Source: Pseudomonas sp. HOU2 (lineage in GTDB: Bacteria; Pseudomonadota; Gammaproteobacteria; Pseudomonadales; Pseudomonadaceae). Taken from it: a stretch of DNA of 64,000 nt. Made by a program: the position numbers and the translations under genes. The notes below the pieces were generated by a model. It searched no databases and was not told where the DNA came from. It was given only the letters and a program-made list of their open reading frames with translations. The stretch lies in contig NZ_CP160398.1 of the NCBI RefSeq assembly GCF_040729435.1, forward strand, positions 3,658,001-3,722,000, in the 5' to 3' direction. Below, one piece after another: positions 24,088-32,913 of the stretch (its first letter is position 1; each line of letters begins with the position of its first letter).

Positions 24088-24506
24088 GTGTGGGCGACGA
24101 TTATAGCGATTGGGTTGGTTCTGTAAACCCCTGAATTCAGACTATTTTTACGCAGGCGCTGGATCAGGTGCGGTGTGGGCTGTGTCATTGGGTCTCAAGC
24201 CGCAAAATCGGGCTGTTCGACGTCAATCCAGCATGCGAGTGTTGGCAGGATTTCCGCACCGTTCAAGCACCTATTTCAGCCGTTTATGTCCTTTTGATTG
24301 GAAGCTTATGCACAACGGACCGGCGCTATGGCGGCGTTGCAGGGGATTTTGTGGACACGTTCTCATTTTGTGCGCAAAGCCCTGTTTTACAGGTTTTTTA
24401 TTCATGTGAATAAAAAATGACCAGTTCTGTTGCAGGCGTTTAACAACCGTGAATATTGGATCCACGGGAAAACCATCAACAGAGTTATCCACAGGCTGTA
24501 AAGATT
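24088..24506. other. Intergenic region with a DnaA-box match
   Basis: No supported gene in about 420 bases. TTATCCACA at 24485-24493 is a perfect DnaA-box match, and a second perfect match (TGTGGATAA) lies at 24735-24743 inside the neighbouring gene. GC content is lower than in the flanks. Confidence 0.5.
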
Positions 24507-25742
24507 TCAAGCGCGCTCGGCCAGCAGCAGAAAATTACGCGGCGTCAGCGGTGCGTCGCAGAAGGTGCCGAGGCGTACGACGTATCCCCGTTCGGCGAGG
24601 AAAATGGCTCGATCAAGATTCAGCCAAAGCTCCAGCGGTCGTCGGAACAGTCCGCGCAGTAATTCCAGGTTGCGAACTTCGGCCAACCGCTGCCAACCAG
24701 CGGCTTCCAGTGCCTGCCAATCTGGCGTGCCGATTGTGGATAACTCCTTCAATGCAGCCAGATCGCGGCAGTAATCGGCGAAAGGTTTGTCCAGCCAGGC
24801 GCTGGGCAGGGACGGGGTGGGCAGGTATTCATCTACTTCACGTACCTGCCGTTGCAGCAAATCGAAAGCCAGGCGTCGGGCCATGGAGGTGTCGCGCTGA
24901 CGTCGGACTCTTGCACCGGCGGTGACGGTTTCGCTCATGGGCAGCGCCAGATCTTCGAGCGAGAGCTGTAGGGCGGATCGCAAACCCGCTGAGGACAAGG
25001 CCTGGTACTCGTTGCGATTGATCCGGTTGTAGCAGCACGGGGCGATGGCCATCTGCTGACATCCGGCAGCGCTTGCCAGTTGCATCAGGCGCACATGCAG
25101 ATCGCCGCAGGCGTGCAGGGCGACGGGGGTGTGATGAGCGCTCAACACTGTGGCCGCATCTGCGGACAGCACATCCTGCTCGACATGCAGGGCGTGCAAA
25201 TGATGACGCTGACTCAGGGCCTGACCACTGGCGACCAACGCCGGATCGTATTCGACACAAGTCAGTTGTTGTCCCGCGCCCAACAGACGCCGACCTAAAT
25301 GTCCTTTGCCGGAACACCAGTCCAGCCAATGCGCCGGCGGCGAGGCGAAAGACAAGCGACTGGCGAAGGCTTCGATCTGCAGCCACTTGCGCCCCGGCAC
25401 ATCGACGTTCAATCGATGTCCTGGGGTTTCCAGCGTATGTCCCGGCAATTCACCGACCGCGCTCAGCTCAGTCGACAGCGCCGCCAATGCAGCGAACGGC
25501 TCCGGGGCATCGATGAGGTCGGCAGGGTGGTTATGCGCCCGCTCTGCATCTTCCAGCGATCGTCCGCGTAGCCAGGAAGCCAATTCGGGGTAGGCGGTTT
25601 CCCATGGAAGCGAACGATGAGTGAATGGACGAGGTTTCCACAGCGCCTGATGCTCAAGCAAAAAAGCATCCAGCGCGGTGAAGCGGGCGAGTAGGGCCTC
25701 GCCCGTCAGCACGTGGGAAGTTTCAACGCCCTTGGCAGGCAT
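24507..25742 (-). CDS. SAM-dependent methyltransferase (GSTCD-like)
   Basis: A 411-residue protein. Residues 139-151 (WLDWCSGKGHLGR) are motif I of class I methyltransferases, followed by the acidic loop LTCVEYDP, VALHACGDLH and the cysteine pair APCCYNRI, a combination seen in GSTCD-type methyltransferases. Substrate unknown. It starts 20 bases inside the end of the upstream ABC permease, so it is co-transcribed with the transporter, though no functional link is obvious. Confidence 0.8.
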   Translation of the reverse strand: MPAKGVETSHVLTGEALLARFTALDAFLLEHQALWKPRPFTHRSLPWETAYPELASWLRGRSLEDAERAHNHPADLIDAPEPFAALAALSTELSAVGELPGHTLETPGHRLNVDVPGRKWLQIEAFASRLSFASPPAHWLDWCSGKGHLGRRLLGAGQQLTCVEYDPALVASGQALSQRHHLHALHVEQDVLSADAATVLSAHHTPVALHACGDLHVRLMQLASAAGCQQMAIAPCCYNRINRNEYQALSSAGLRSALQLSLEDLALPMSETVTAGARVRRQRDTSMARRLAFDLLQRQVREVDEYLPTPSLPSAWLDKPFADYCRDLAALKELSTIGTPDWQALEAAGWQRLAEVRNLELLRGLFRRPLELWLNLDRAIFLAERGYVVRLGTFCDAPLTPRNFLLLAERA

Positions 25743-26412
25743 CGACGCGCAGCCAGCGCTCCAGCAGCTTGAAGCCGCGCACCAGCACGTAGGACATCAG
25801 CAGATAGAACACGCCGGCGGCGAAGAAGATTTCCACCGGCAGGTAGGTGCGCGCGATGATCGTGCGGGCCATGCCGGTCAGTTCCAGCAAGGTCACGGTG
25901 CTCGCCAGTGCGCTGGCCTTGAGCATCAGGATCACTTCGTTGCTGTAGGCCGGCAGGCCGATGCGCGCCGCTCGCGGCAGCATGATGTAGAACATCGCCT
26001 TGGGCTTGGACATGCCCAGCGCTCGTGCCGCTTCGATTTCGCCGGGCGGAATCGCCTGGATCGCGCCGCGCAGAATTTCGGCGATGTACGCCGCCGTGTG
26101 CAGGGTCATGGTCGCGGTGGTACACCAGAACGGATCGCGCAGGTACGGCCACAGTGCGCTGTTGCGCACCGCATCGAACTGCGCCAGGCCGTAATAGACC
26201 AGAAACAGTTGCACCAGCAACGGCGTGCCACGGAAAAAGAAGATGTAGGCGTAGGGCAATGCGCGCACGTACCACAGCTTCGAAGAGCGGGCGATGCCCA
26301 GCGGAATGGCCAGCAACAGGCCGGCAATCACGGCAATCGCCACCAGTTCCAGGGTCAGGGTCGCGCCCTGCGCCAGTTTCGGTAGCCACTTGATGATCAC
26401 TTCCCAGTTCAT
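25723..26412 (-). CDS. Polar amino-acid ABC transporter permease (HisM-like)
   Basis: The ATG at 26412 (MNWEVIIKWLPKLAQGATLT) gives 229 residues; a longer open frame upstream overlaps the sister permease and is not used. It has about five membrane helices and the EAA loop EAARALGMSKPKAMFYI that docks onto the ATPase. The start overlaps the HisQ-like stop by four bases. Together with the next three genes it forms a complete uptake system of the PAAT family. Confidence 0.92.
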   Translation of the reverse strand: MNWEVIIKWLPKLAQGATLTLELVAIAVIAGLLLAIPLGIARSSKLWYVRALPYAYIFFFRGTPLLVQLFLVYYGLAQFDAVRNSALWPYLRDPFWCTTATMTLHTAAYIAEILRGAIQAIPPGEIEAARALGMSKPKAMFYIMLPRAARIGLPAYSNEVILMLKASALASTVTLLELTGMARTIIARTYLPVEIFFAAGVFYLLMSYVLVRGFKLLERWLRVDACQGR

Positions 26413-27104
26413 GAAGCGCTCCTCGCAAAGCCGCGAGCGGCGCGTTTTTCCAGGAAGTGCATGCCGGTCATCGCCAGCACGGTGAGGCCCAGATACATGA
26501 CTGCCGCCACCAGATAGAAGGTGAATGGCTGTTTCGACACGGTCACGCCGATCTGCGCGTGACGCATGATTTCTTCCAGGCCGATCACCGACACCAGCGC
26601 GGTGTCTTTCATCAGAATCATAAACAGGTTGCCCAGGCCGGGCAGGGCGATGCGCCACATCTGCGGCATGATCAGCTTGGTGAAGATCCGCCATTTCGAC
26701 AGGCCCAGCGCCACACCCGCTTCGCGATGGCCCTTGGGAATGGCGAGGATCGCGCCGCGAAACACTTCCGTGGCGTAGGCGCCGAAGCACAGGCCCAGCG
26801 CAATCACGCCGGCAGCGAAGGCGCTGAGTTGCAGGTCGGGGTTGCCGAAGAACTCACCGAGGCTGCGCATCAGGTTGACCGTACCGAAGTAGATCAACAG
26901 CACCCAGAGCAATTCCGGGACGCCACGCACCAAGGTCGAATAAGTACCGCCAAGCCATTGCAGCGGCTTGTACGGGGAAGTCTTGGCCAAGGCGCCGAGC
27001 AGACCGAGCACCAGTCCCAGGCACAGGGCCGTCAGCGCCAGTTTGACGGTCATCAGCGCACCGGCGGCGAGGGCCGGGCCGAATCCGTAGAGGTCGATAA
27101 TCAT
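26409..27104 (-). CDS. Polar amino-acid ABC transporter permease (HisQ-like)
   Basis: A 231-residue inner-membrane protein with the EAA-type loop REAGVALGLSKWRIFTKLI and helices spread through the sequence (LALTALCLGLVLGLLGAL near the start). It pairs with the HisM-like subunit to form the heterodimeric channel. It lies 77 bases after the binding-protein gene. Confidence 0.92.
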   Translation of the reverse strand: MIIDLYGFGPALAAGALMTVKLALTALCLGLVLGLLGALAKTSPYKPLQWLGGTYSTLVRGVPELLWVLLIYFGTVNLMRSLGEFFGNPDLQLSAFAAGVIALGLCFGAYATEVFRGAILAIPKGHREAGVALGLSKWRIFTKLIMPQMWRIALPGLGNLFMILMKDTALVSVIGLEEIMRHAQIGVTVSKQPFTFYLVAAVMYLGLTVLAMTGMHFLEKRAARGFARSAS

Positions 27105-27181
27105 GGATTTCTATTCAAATCGCGGCAGGCAAGGCCGGGAGCCGGCGCCGTCGGATCACGGCGCCGGTCCCGCAGGTCAGA

Positions 27182-27931
27182 TCAATAGATGCTGAACGGG
27201 AAATACTTGTCGTTGATCTTCTTGTAGGTACCGTCGGCGACGATTTCCTTCAGGGCGGCGTTCAGCTTCTCACGCAGCGGATCGCCTTTGCGCACGGCGA
27301 TGCCGATCTTGTCGCTTTCCACGACAGGGTCGCCCTTGAACTCGTAGTTCTTGCCGGCGTCGCTTTTCAGCCAGTCATAGTTGGCGTACTTGTCGGCGAG
27401 GATGGCATCGACACGACCGGAGGTCAGGTCCAGGTAGGCGTTTTCCTGGGTGTCGTAAAGGCTGACCTTGATATCGTCACCATAGGTGTCCTCCAGCCAG
27501 GTACCGGCCAGCGTCGCACGCTGCGTACCGATGGTTTTGCCCTTGAGCGAATCCTTGTCGGTTTTGAAGTCGACGTTTTTCGGCGCGATGAACTGCAGCT
27601 TGTTCGAGTAGTACGGGTCAGTGAAGTCCACCGCGCCCTTGCGCTCTTCGGTGATCGACAGCGAGGAGACCAGGAAGTCGAACTTCTTGGCGTTCAGTGC
27701 CGGGATGATGCCGTCCCAGTCGGAGGTGACAACGCTGCACTCGACCTTCATCTTGGCGCACAGGGCGTCGCCGATGTCTTTGTCAAAGCCGACCACGTTG
27801 CCGCTGGCGTCTTTGTTGTTGAACGGCGGGTAAGCCGCTTCGATGCCCATCTTCAGAGTCTCGGCCATGGCACCGGCGCTGAAGGCGAGGGTGACGGCGG
27901 CGGCCAGGAAGACCTTTTTAAAATTCTGCAT
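27182..27931 (-). CDS. Periplasmic amino-acid binding protein of the ABC transporter
   Basis: The ATG at 27931 gives 249 residues with a signal peptide cleaved after AMA (residue 23). The mature protein starts ETLKMGIEAAYPPFNNKD, the classic opening of lysine/arginine/ornithine and histidine binding proteins, and has GFDKDIGDALCAKM and FLVSSLSITEERK. Substrate is probably a basic or polar amino acid; the exact one cannot be read from the sequence. Confidence 0.92.
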   Translation of the reverse strand: MQNFKKVFLAAAVTLAFSAGAMAETLKMGIEAAYPPFNNKDASGNVVGFDKDIGDALCAKMKVECSVVTSDWDGIIPALNAKKFDFLVSSLSITEERKGAVDFTDPYYSNKLQFIAPKNVDFKTDKDSLKGKTIGTQRATLAGTWLEDTYGDDIKVSLYDTQENAYLDLTSGRVDAILADKYANYDWLKSDAGKNYEFKGDPVVESDKIGIAVRKGDPLREKLNAALKEIVADGTYKKINDKYFPFSIY

Positions 27932-27944
27932 GCATGTTGCTCCG

Positions 27945-28718
27945 TTAGCGGTTGCTGGACATGAATTGTTTGCAGCGCGCCGAAAGCGGGTTTTCGAACA
28001 CCTGCTGAGGCGATCCTTGCTCTTCCACCAGCCCTTGGTGGAGGAACACCACTTCGCTGGAGACCTGACGGGCAAAGCCCATTTCGTGGGTCACCAACAG
28101 CATGGTACGGCCTTCTTCGGCCAGTGCGCGGATGACACTAAGTACTTCCTGAACCATTTCCGGGTCAAGGGCGGAGGTGGGCTCGTCGAACAGAATCACC
28201 TTCGGCTGCATCGCCAGCGTGCGGGCAATCGCCGCGCGTTGTTGCTGACCACCGGACAATTGCGCCGGGTAGGCATGGCGCTTGTCGGCGATGCCGACCT
28301 TGGCCAGCAGCGCTTCGGCGACTTCGATGGCCTCGGCTTTGCTCTGGCCGAGCACGCGGCGCGGGGCTTCGATGATGTTGTCGAGCACGCTCATGTGCGG
28401 CCACAGATTAAAGTTTTGAAATACAAAACCAATCTCGGAGCGCAGGCGGTTGATCTGTTTGCCATCAGCGGCAACCAGTTCGCCATTCTTGGCGGGCTTG
28501 AGCTTGAGTTCTTCACCAGCCACCAGAATCTGACCCTGGTGCGGGTTTTCCAACAGGTTGATGCAACGCAGGAACGTGGACTTGCCGGAACCGGAGGAAC
28601 CGAGGATCGAGATCACATCGCCGTCGCGGGCGGTCAGCGAGATGCCTTTGAGCACCTCAAGCTGTCCGTAGCGTTTGTGCAAGTTGCGGATTTCAAGCGC
28701 GGGCGTGGCCTCAGCCAT
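27945..28718 (-). CDS. Polar amino-acid ABC transporter ATPase (HisP-like)
   Basis: A 257-residue ATPase: Walker A GSSGSGKST (40-48), Q-loop Gln101, signature LSGGQQQR (154-161), Walker B VILFDE (174-179), D-loop SALDPE and the switch His in LLVTHEMG. It is the first gene of the leftward operon ATPase, binding protein, two permeases, methyltransferase. The order matches the transporter found near his and mutY genes in other pseudomonads. Confidence 0.94.
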   Translation of the reverse strand: MAEATPALEIRNLHKRYGQLEVLKGISLTARDGDVISILGSSGSGKSTFLRCINLLENPHQGQILVAGEELKLKPAKNGELVAADGKQINRLRSEIGFVFQNFNLWPHMSVLDNIIEAPRRVLGQSKAEAIEVAEALLAKVGIADKRHAYPAQLSGGQQQRAAIARTLAMQPKVILFDEPTSALDPEMVQEVLSVIRALAEEGRTMLLVTHEMGFARQVSSEVVFLHQGLVEEQGSPQQVFENPLSARCKQFMSSNR

Positions 28719-29270
28719 GTGCGTTCCTCATATATGTTGCGCTCCTGCTGTTGGCGGGCCTTCCTGGCGAGGCGGCCAAGCTAGCATAGCGTTTCAATGG
28801 CAGCCAACAGCGCTACGGGCGGTAAGCGGATGGCGTGTGGCAGGTTGTCGCATCGGCACAGCAGACTGTCGCCCCATCAACAACCGAACGGGTGTTTGAT
28901 CGTGAAAACCCGAGGGCGTTGCGTAAAAAAAGGCGCGATGTTGCCAGCTTTGGCGGGGTGTTGGAAGCGCTATCCGGCTGAACGTACACGATTCGCCCTT
29001 TAATTGTGCATCCCACACTTTTTCAGTGTGTTTCTGGTGCGCTGATTCGTCTGAAAAGTGAGTCGCAGGGTAACGCTCTGGCGAATAGCCATTAATCTCA
29101 AGGACTTGCGATGACTGTCCGGTCGCGCGCAAAGCCGCGGAGCAGAAGAGTTTGAAACATTTTGGCGCATTTATTGCGTGCAGAATCTGGAACGCCCCGT
29201 TGGTTTCTTTTTACGAGAAGGAAAACCAGACAGGACGGACGCAATCGCTTTCCTCGCAAAGGTAGTTTCG
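28719..29270. other. Divergent intergenic region between the ABC operon and gabP
   Basis: About 550 bases without a supported gene. It must hold the ABC operon promoter (not identified), a small inverted repeat CACACT...AGTGTG at 29014-29030, and the sigma-54-like gabP promoter at 29163-29177. Confidence 0.5.
29163..29177 (+). promoter_or_regulatory. Sigma-54-like promoter before gabP
   Basis: TGGCGCATTTATTGC has the invariant GG and GC doublets separated by exactly ten bases and a TTGC -12 element. It is 94 bases before the gabP ATG. Sigma-54 control would link GABA uptake to nitrogen status. No NtrC palindrome was found upstream. Confidence 0.6.
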
Positions 29271-30662
29271 ATGAGCAGTACCCCAAGCTCCAATGGCCTC
29301 GAACAGGGGCTCAAACCGCGTCATGTGACCATGTTGTCGATCGCCGGTGTTATCGGCGCCGGTCTGTTCGTTGGCTCCGGCCACGCGATCGCTGCCGCCG
29401 GCCCCGCCGTGCTGCTGGCCTACGCCGCCGCCGGTACTCTGGTGGTGCTGGTAATGCGCATGCTCGGTGAGATGGCTGTCGCCTCGCCCGACACCGGCTC
29501 GTTTTCGACATACGCCGACCGTGCCATCGGGCACTGGGCCGGTTTCACCATCGGCTGGTTGTACTGGTGGTTCTGGGTATTGGTGATTCCGCTGGAAGCC
29601 AACGCCGCTGCGACCATCCTCCATGCCTGGTTCCCGGGGATCGAGATCTGGGCCTTCGCCTTGATCATCACCATGCTGCTGACGGTCACCAACCTGTTCA
29701 GCGTAAAAAACTACGGTGAATTCGAGTTCTGGTTCGCCCTGATCAAAGTCCTGGCGATCATCGGCTTCATCATCCTTGGCCTCGCGGCAATCTTCGGTTT
29801 CCTGCCGAACAGCCAGGTCAGCGGCGTGTCGCACCTGTTCGACTCCGGCGGTTTCCTGCCAAACGGCATGGGCGCGGTGCTGGGCGCAATCCTGACCACC
29901 ATGTTCTCGTTCATGGGAACCGAGATCGTGACCATCGCGGCCGCGGAATCGAAGAACCCGGGCAAGCAGATCTCCAAGGCCACCAACTCCGTTATTTGGC
30001 GGATCGGCCTGTTCTACCTGGTATCGATCTTCATCGTTGTGGCCCTGGTGCCATGGAACGATCCTACGCTGGCCAACCTCGGTTCCTACCAGACCGTGCT
30101 TGAGCGCATGGGCATCCCGAACGCGAAAATGATCGTCGACATCGTGGTGCTGGTCGCGGTCACCAGCTGCCTGAACTCGGCGCTGTACACTTCGTCGCGC
30201 ATGCTGTTCTCCCTTGGCAAGCGCGGTGATGCACCGGCGATGTCGACCCGGGTCAACAAAAGCGGCACGCCTTACTGGGCCGTCATGCTGTCGACCGGCG
30301 CGGCGTTCCTCTGCACCTTCGCCAACTACGTGGCCCCGGCCGCGGTGTTCGAATTCCTGCTGGCCAGTTCCGGCGCCATCGCGCTGCTGGTGTACCTGGT
30401 GATCGCGTTCTCGCAACTGCGCATGCGTAAACAACGCATGGCCCGCGGCGAGAAAATCGTCTTCAGCATGTGGCTGTTCCCGGGCCTGACCTACGCGGTG
30501 ATCATCTTCATCGTCGCGGCGCTGACCATCATGCTTTTTCAGGAAGCCCACCGCGTGGAAATCCTCGCAACCGGCCTGCTGAGCCTCATGGTAGTCGCCG
30601 CCGGCCTGCTGGTGGCGCGCCGCCGCAAGCTGGAAAACCGTGGTGCGGTGGTGTTGAACTGA
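29271..30662 (+). CDS. gabP: GABA permease (amino acid-polyamine-organocation family)
   Basis: The ATG at 29271 gives 463 residues, the usual GabP length; the longer frame upstream is excluded because it would begin at the promoter. The protein begins MSSTPSSNGLEQGLKPRHVT, then MLSIAGVIGAGLFVGSG, the APC-family helix-1 signature. About twelve helices follow, with FSFMGTEIVTIAAAES in helix 6. It should import 4-aminobutyrate or a related amino acid. GabP is the best family match, but specificity within AAT permeases cannot be settled by eye. Confidence 0.8.
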   Translation: MSSTPSSNGLEQGLKPRHVTMLSIAGVIGAGLFVGSGHAIAAAGPAVLLAYAAAGTLVVLVMRMLGEMAVASPDTGSFSTYADRAIGHWAGFTIGWLYWWFWVLVIPLEANAAATILHAWFPGIEIWAFALIITMLLTVTNLFSVKNYGEFEFWFALIKVLAIIGFIILGLAAIFGFLPNSQVSGVSHLFDSGGFLPNGMGAVLGAILTTMFSFMGTEIVTIAAAESKNPGKQISKATNSVIWRIGLFYLVSIFIVVALVPWNDPTLANLGSYQTVLERMGIPNAKMIVDIVVLVAVTSCLNSALYTSSRMLFSLGKRGDAPAMSTRVNKSGTPYWAVMLSTGAAFLCTFANYVAPAAVFEFLLASSGAIALLVYLVIAFSQLRMRKQRMARGEKIVFSMWLFPGLTYAVIIFIVAALTIMLFQEAHRVEILATGLLSLMVVAAGLLVARRRKLENRGAVVLN

Positions 30663-30679
30663 TCCGTAACGCGTAATGC

Positions 30680-30718
30680 AAAACGGCCGCTATCAGTGAT
30701 GACGAGCGGCCGTTTTTG
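30680..30718 (+). terminator. Rho-independent terminator after gabP
   Basis: AAAACGGCCGCT pairs perfectly with AGCGGCCGTTTT around a 13-base loop and is followed by further T residues. Confidence 0.92.
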
Positions 30719-30758
30719 TTTGTGCTGCAGGTGGCGAAACATCGCCACATATCCGTAA

Positions 30759-30926
30759 TCAGCTTTGTTCTCGCAAGAGCATAAAGTCTGAGCTGCCTTT
30801 CTCTTCGTCGAACCATTCATCCCAAGTTGTTTCCTTGGGAGTTTTAACGGTTTTGCTTTGAAGGGTCGCAGCTGAGTCTTCTGATTTCGGCAATTGTCCA
30901 TCCTTGCATGAAGCTGTCTTCTTCAC
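30759..30926 (-). CDS. 55-residue peptide resembling the C-terminal tail of VapB antitoxins
   Basis: A GTG at 30926 is preceded by a perfect GGAGGT three bases away (RBS unusually strong, spacing short). The product starts MKKTASCKDGQLPKSEDS and ends with TWDEWFDEEKGSSDFMLLRE plus QS. That end resembles the toxin-binding tail of VapB-type antitoxins (pattern W-D-x-F/W-F...S-x-D-F-M-x-x-R). The N-terminal half is not an AbrB-type DNA-binding domain, and no PIN-domain toxin gene is near. It may be a decayed or orphan antitoxin. Confidence 0.55.
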   Translation of the reverse strand: MKKTASCKDGQLPKSEDSAATLQSKTVKTPKETTWDEWFDEEKGSSDFMLLREQS

Positions 30927-30970
30927 CTGACCTCCTTTTTTGATCGTGCGTGAATGTCAGGTGCAAAAAG

Positions 30971-31423
30971 TTACTCGGCTTTGGGGGCGCTGTCCTCCAG
31001 CGACTTGCCATAAGTATCCAGCGCAATCCCGAAATCGGTGATGAACTGTGGCTCGGTCAGCCAGGCCTGGGCGGTTTCGATGTCCATGCCGTCGGCCCAC
31101 ATGCGGTAGTCGATCAGCATGTCGGCGGCCAGGTGGGTGGCGGCCATGCCTTCATTCTCGGCGTTTTCCATGTCCAGCAGCTCTGGATGGTCAACGATGA
31201 TGAACGCCAGTTCGCGCAGCAGGGTCAGCAGCATTTCGTTGCGGCTGACGGCTTCGGCATCGCGCATTTTGCTGAACATTGCGAGGGTGTATTCCGGGAT
31301 CGGCTCGTCCAGATGCCCGAGGTTGTCGTCCTGATCCAGTGGTTTGCGGCCGACCATGCGGATGTGCTTGGCTTTGGCCTTGGCGCGTTTGGCGCGTTTC
31401 TGTTGCTTGTTCAGGGATGCCAT
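30971..31423 (-). CDS. Uncharacterised Pseudomonas protein, paralogue of its neighbour
   Basis: A 150-residue acidic helical protein with a strongly basic N-terminus, MASLNKQQKRAKRAKAKAK. The body has EYTLAMFSKMRDAEAVSRNE and DMLIDYRMWADG. It shares the N-terminal KQQKRA-RAK-KAK pattern, the (M-x-D-A-E) motif and an I-x-Y-R-x-W motif with the adjacent gene, so the two arose by tandem duplication. The basic tail could bind nucleic acid or ribosomes. No known domain. Confidence 0.75.
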   Translation of the reverse strand: MASLNKQQKRAKRAKAKAKHIRMVGRKPLDQDDNLGHLDEPIPEYTLAMFSKMRDAEAVSRNEMLLTLLRELAFIIVDHPELLDMENAENEGMAATHLAADMLIDYRMWADGMDIETAQAWLTEPQFITDFGIALDTYGKSLEDSAPKAE

Positions 31424-31429
31424 GGGAAC

Positions 31430-31843
31430 TCAGTTCTTCTGTTGGGTGTGTGCGGCGATCGCGTCGGACGCCGCCACATAGTCGGCCTGGAAGGCTGGGG
31501 ATTCGATCCACGCCAGGGCGCCGGCTTCGTCGGTTTCTTGCGACCACTGGCGATACTCGATCAGCGCGGCGAGGATGAAATCCATCGCGCCTTCTTCGCC
31601 TTCCTGCTCGTAGACCAGTTCCAGCAGTGGGTCTTCGAGGAACGCGGTGCACATGGCTTGCTGGCTGATCTTCTCGGCGTCGATCATTTTCTTGAACAGC
31701 TCGGTCAGGTCCACCGACTCGAAGTCGATACGGTCATCGTTCGGGTCCAGTTCGACCGGCGCCTCGGCGCGTTTGCTGCGGTTTTGCTTGGCCTTGGTCT
31801 TTGCCCGGGCGGCGCGTTTTTGCTGCTTGTTGGCGGAGGCCAT
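31430..31843 (-). CDS. Uncharacterised Pseudomonas protein, paralogue of its neighbour
   Basis: A 137-residue protein starting MASANKQQKRAARAKTKAKQ, with LFKKMIDAEKISQQAM and ALIEYRQWSQET, parallel to features in the gene just downstream. It ends six bases before that gene starts, so they form one operon. The body is acidic. Function unknown. Confidence 0.75.
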   Translation of the reverse strand: MASANKQQKRAARAKTKAKQNRSKRAEAPVELDPNDDRIDFESVDLTELFKKMIDAEKISQQAMCTAFLEDPLLELVYEQEGEEGAMDFILAALIEYRQWSQETDEAGALAWIESPAFQADYVAASDAIAAHTQQKN

Positions 31844-31871
31844 GGTGTGTTCCGTCGTGCGTTGAAAGGGC

Positions 31872-32846
31872 TCAGCTGCGTGGCACTGGCCGCCCAGGTG
31901 TGTCGGGGGCCAACTCGCCGGTTTGCAGCCAGGTCAGAGCAATGGGCCATAGTGTGGCTTGGTATGCGCTACGAAAAAAGGCGAAATGTCCGACTTGTTG
32001 TTCGCCGATGTCCTGCGGCTCGATGCGCAAGTGGGTTTTGTGCGCATGACTGAAGTAGCCGAGCAGGCGTTCGATGGCCGGGATCGTGCCGTACGGGTCG
32101 TCGCTGATACTGATCGCCAGGGTGTGTGCGCGGACGTTGGCGAAGGGCAGGCGACCGCTTGCCTTCAGCAGTCGGCGACCGCTCGGACGCTGCTCGTAGC
32201 GCGCGGCAGGCGTGCTCCAGTCGCGTACGACGCCCGCTGGCGTGTCCTCCAGCCAGCCGAGGCGCTTGCCCGGGAAGTAGCCACAGAGCCGCGTCAGCAG
32301 CGGCATCAACAGGTGCCATTTGCCGAACATGCGCCAGCGCTGTGCTGGTGCGTAGTCGCGCCAGTAAGCGAACTGCGCGCCGACCGTCACCAGCCGACGA
32401 ATGACCTGCCCGGACTCGCCAAGTCCCGCCGCGCAACCGCCGAAGCTATGGCCGACCACATCGATGGGCTGGCCGGGAAACTCCCGTTGCGCGCGTTTGA
32501 GCATCACCTCGAAATCCAGCGCGCCCCAGTCGGTCCATGAGGCTTCAAGATCTTTCAGGGTTGCCGGGCGCGATTCGCCGATGCCGCGGTAGTCGTAGGT
32601 GATCACGTCAAAGCCGTTGGCGAACAGATAATCGGCGAAGCGCGTGTAGTGTCGGCAGCGTACCGAGGTGGCAGCGTTGATGATGACCACCGGGCGTTGC
32701 GGGTCAGGCAGGGTGTGCTGCCAGGTGAAACCGCCGAGCACAAAGCCATCGGCGGCGACTTCCTTGAAGGCCTCACCTTGTTTGCCTGTCAACGCCGGTG
32801 ACGGTGACTGCATGTCTTGCATTGCTGGGGCATCCTGACAGCTCAT
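31872..32846 (-). CDS. Alpha/beta hydrolase (serine aminopeptidase S33-like)
   Basis: The ATG at 32846 (MSCQDAPAMQ) gives 324 residues. The hydrolase fold features are VVIINAATSV near 53-62, the strand-turn YDYRGIGES at about 84-92, the nucleophile elbow GHSFGG with Ser134 and a probable catalytic His in VGHFAFF near the end. No signal peptide is seen, so it is cytoplasmic. Substrate unknown. It is upstream of the paralogue pair, with 28 bases between. Confidence 0.82.
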   Translation of the reverse strand: MSCQDAPAMQDMQSPSPALTGKQGEAFKEVAADGFVLGGFTWQHTLPDPQRPVVIINAATSVRCRHYTRFADYLFANGFDVITYDYRGIGESRPATLKDLEASWTDWGALDFEVMLKRAQREFPGQPIDVVGHSFGGCAAGLGESGQVIRRLVTVGAQFAYWRDYAPAQRWRMFGKWHLLMPLLTRLCGYFPGKRLGWLEDTPAGVVRDWSTPAARYEQRPSGRRLLKASGRLPFANVRAHTLAISISDDPYGTIPAIERLLGYFSHAHKTHLRIEPQDIGEQQVGHFAFFRSAYQATLWPIALTWLQTGELAPDTPGRPVPRS

Positions 32847-32913
32847 CGCTTTCGACCCTTTCGCGGAGCTGTCAACAATAGCCTTCGCGCCACACGGGAA
32901 CAATCCGCCGTTT

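Noticed and set aside
29211..30551. 446-codon leftward frame opposite gabP
   Set aside because: Antisense shadow of a well-identified permease, with an implausible His/Gln/Asp-rich composition.
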